DNA of 22,643 bases, from contig CAXIUT010000154.1 in assembly GCA_964035545.1 (NCBI GenBank), positions 1 through 22,643 on the forward strand, written 5' to 3'. The notes beneath the pieces are model-generated. The model was given only the letters and a program-made list of their open reading frames with translations. It did not search any database and was not told the DNA's origin. This DNA is from Bugula neritina (Eukaryota; Bryozoa; Gymnolaemata; Cheilostomatida; Bugulidae). Positions 20,991-22,643 of this stretch are shown one piece after another. How positions within the stretch are numbered: the first letter of the stretch is position 1; every line of letters starts with the position of its first letter. A program made the position numbers and the translations under genes.

Positions 20991-21881
20991 ATGATACGAC
21001 TACTCACAAGCAGTATAGCTTTATTCACCAAAATAACACCAACAATCATGCCCAACCTCATAAACAACTACAAACAAACAAATCACTACCATCCTTGGAG
21101 ATTACTACCACTCAGATAACATAGAACCACTCTTCGATCTAATCATTCGGCTAAATGCCCTTCATCGACACCACGCAGCCCTCGATCACTTGTTCGAATT
21201 GTGTTCGACTTAATCTGATAGATAAATCAATATAATCGTCAACATTCTCAACCAAAAGCCATCAACTATTCACGATTAGGCAATATTCCCAGAAGCCATC
21301 TCGCATTTCTAACAAGCTATTTCTACTATACTACTCATGGAAGATCCCAATGAACTCACTCTCTCACAGATACATAAATTTGTTGCAGATATGTACATAC
21401 AAATAGATTAACTAAAAAAAGCATAAAAGTCTCTACTAGAAGCCAAAAATATCATAATCAACTCAAAATGCCAGCAGTTAAAAATAGACTTACTTCGATC
21501 AGGATTAGCTTGCATTTATACTCAACTATGCATGATAGGATATCGAGATAGAAGACCAATGGAAGCTTTGGATTAACTAAAGAAAGCTCTTTAACACTGG
21601 AATAAGTACCAAAAAAGATAGTATATGAATATGAGTTGACATGCAGAATGAATGTATGTTACATCTGGCTCTTCAAATAAAACAACGACGCTATCATGAC
21701 AGCTAAGGATTTCCTTAACTTTTTGTTTTAAAGCGAATAGTACAAAAAAGCCAGATCGATAAAAACATTTATTCCAACAAAATTATATTTCATGAACATT
21801 GTTTGTTCTTTATAAGAGAAAAGTTAATACGAATATAAGTTAAAAAGATATTATAAGAATTTAAAAAATAAGAGGAGATGA
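20991..21881 (+). CDS. Helical-repeat (TPR-like) protein, 5' end uncertain
   Basis: The core frame (about 21100-21620) encodes helix-pair-like sequence: IEPLFDLIIRLNALHRHHAA, SQIHKFVADMYIQIDQLKKA, LLEAKNII, then LACIYTQLCMIGYRDRRPME and ALDQLKKALQHWNKY. The Ala-x-x-x-Leu-x-x-Ala spacing suggests tetratricopeptide repeats. A 26-nt GT-AG interval (21621-21646) joins it to the C-terminal frame (AKDFLNFLFQSEQYKKARSI; LKRYYKNLKNKRR), ending at TGA 21879-21881. The core frame has no ATG before 21337. ATG 20991 could be joined only by an 88-nt GT-AG interval, far longer than other introns here, and the upstream ATG 20843 would need a frameshift. The gene is clearly coding and somewhat more C-rich than its neighbours. 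TPR proteins are scaffolds; the partner and location are unknown. Confidence 0.6.
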
Positions 21882-22258
21882 TAAAGGTAACTAGCTGATG
21901 GCTATGCTAGGTATCGATCCAGATAGATATTTCAAATGAATTGTATATATCGTATTATATTCTATTGGTTTAACTGAATTAAGTTATTATTTATAGAATC
22001 GAGAAGATTTTTATCATTATATTAATGTAAAAAGAGTCAAAAACCTTCAAACTGTTTTAAAAATCTCACTTCTTCATTAATATTTCAAATGAGGAATGTC
22101 AAATTATACATATTTCAAATGAGGAATGTCAAAATTATACGTATAAGATTCCTAAGCTTCATATTAAACAGAAAACTTCCCTTTACCTCTCCATTGAATA
22201 AAATAAATATTGACTTGATATTAATAATAATATTAATAAGAATCAATCAAGTTTTTTT
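21882..22258. other. Subtelomeric AT-rich spacer
   Basis: Non-coding AT-rich sequence follows the last recognisable gene. It holds the tandem 30-bp duplication at 22081-22141 and, near 22215-22240, an ATTAATAATA-type stretch that recurs on the far side of the GC-rich island (about 22528-22545). Confidence 0.5.
22081..22141. repeat. Tandem 30-bp direct duplication
   Basis: Two head-to-tail copies begin TATTTCAAATGAGGAATGTC and differ by one extra A in the second copy. A partial third match (TATTTCAAATGA) lies at 21928-21939. This may be a subtelomeric minisatellite seed or a replication-slippage duplication. Confidence 0.85.
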
Positions 22259-22527
22259 GGTGTCCTTTGTCGGCCTCTCGGGCTTTACAGGTCATCTGGT
22301 ATCTCCTAGACTTAAGCCTCCGACCCTTTCAGGTTAGTTGTTGGGCCTCAGTCCTTGGAAACGGCACCGGTAGCCATAGCTTTTAGGATCCATGGAGGAT
22401 TTCCGCTGTGGAGATGTCAGGAAATTCTTTGGTGGCTCTTCTCATGGCCTACACCAGAATTGCATCCCTGACCGGTAAGCCTCCAGGAATCTCCTGTGTT
22501 TCTCCGTCATCATACCAATCCAGTATC
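22259..22527. other. GC-rich island next to the right telomere
   Basis: About 270 bp at roughly 50% G+C stands out sharply from the AT-rich DNA around it. The plus strand ends in a T10 run before the telomere; the left edge is also a T7 run, and similar ATTAATAATA stretches flank it. Under code 6 the minus strand has an open frame (IPGGLPVRDAILV, EFPDISTAEILHG) ending at TGA 22329-22331, with no ATG before the telomere; the plus strand is also open. I recognise no protein or structural RNA. It could be foreign DNA, an RNA gene or the truncated end of a GC-rich gene. Confidence 0.6.
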
Positions 22528-22564
22528 TAATATTAATAATAAAATATAATTGTTTTTTTTTTCT

Positions 22565-22643
22565 GGGTTGGGTTGGGGTTGGGGTTGGGGTTGGGGTTGG
22601 GGTTGGGGTTGGGGTTGGGGTTGGGGTTGGGGTTGGGGTTGGG
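22565..22643. repeat. Right telomere, (GGGGTT)n
   Basis: About 13 units of the G-rich strand run to the end of the window, in the correct polarity for a right end. The first two units are GGGTT variants; the rest are regular GGGGTT. Confidence 0.97.

Noticed and set aside
1-22643. Bacterial or standard-code eukaryotic origin
   Set aside because: Conserved NPC1, DOP1 and LRR frames are full of TAA/TAG at variable and Gln positions and end only at TGA, and telomeres are G4T2; a bacterial or standard-code reading leaves only fragments.

Overview
The window is ciliate somatic (macronuclear) DNA. It opens with a C4A2 telomere (1-106) and closes with a G4T2 telomere (22565-22643). The genes read cleanly only if TAA and TAG encode glutamine and TGA is the sole stop (nuclear code 6). 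DNA is very AT-rich, genes are packed on both strands with tiny gaps, and most introns that homology or frame forces are exactly 20 nt (a few 19, 21 or 25), typically GTA...TATAG. C4A2 telomeres with this code fit an oligohymenophorean-like ciliate, but I cannot name the genus.

Two more G4T2 arrays lie inside the window (8500-8569 and 14033-14119), both with the polarity of a right-hand chromosome end. They cut the window into three blocks, each ending in a telomere. Block A (1-8569) looks like a complete 8.5 kb minichromosome with telomeres at both ends. It carries six genes: an Asn/Gln/Lys-rich protein, a BBOF1-like basal-body coiled-coil protein, another coiled-coil protein, an NPC1-type sterol transporter without the N-terminal domain, a PG-rich-repeat (STPG-type) protein, and a small leucine-rich-repeat protein with a possible myristoylation site.

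Block B (8570-14119) is a single gene: a Dopey/DOP1 homologue of at least 1791 residues whose reading frame comes straight out of the telomeric array with no start codon. Its stop lies 22 bp before the next array.

Block C (14120-22643) carries a 918-residue coiled-coil structural protein, a small basic protein, a DUF1764 protein, an unrecognised plus-strand gene, a second coiled-coil gene and a helical-repeat (TPR-like) gene. From about 17.8 to 21.1 kb several of these change frame without a convincing 20-nt intron. The block ends with a 30-bp tandem duplication and an anomalous GC-rich stretch of about 270 bp next to the telomere.

No operon logic applies. BBOF1-like, STPG-type and the long coiled-coil proteins fit the ciliary and cortical cytoskeleton; NPC1-like and DOP1 fit endosomal sterol handling and endosome-Golgi traffic. 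The most important observation is the composite structure: three telomere-capped pieces in one sequence with only one C4A2 start. This is either a chimeric assembly or read, or unusual interstitial telomere DNA.
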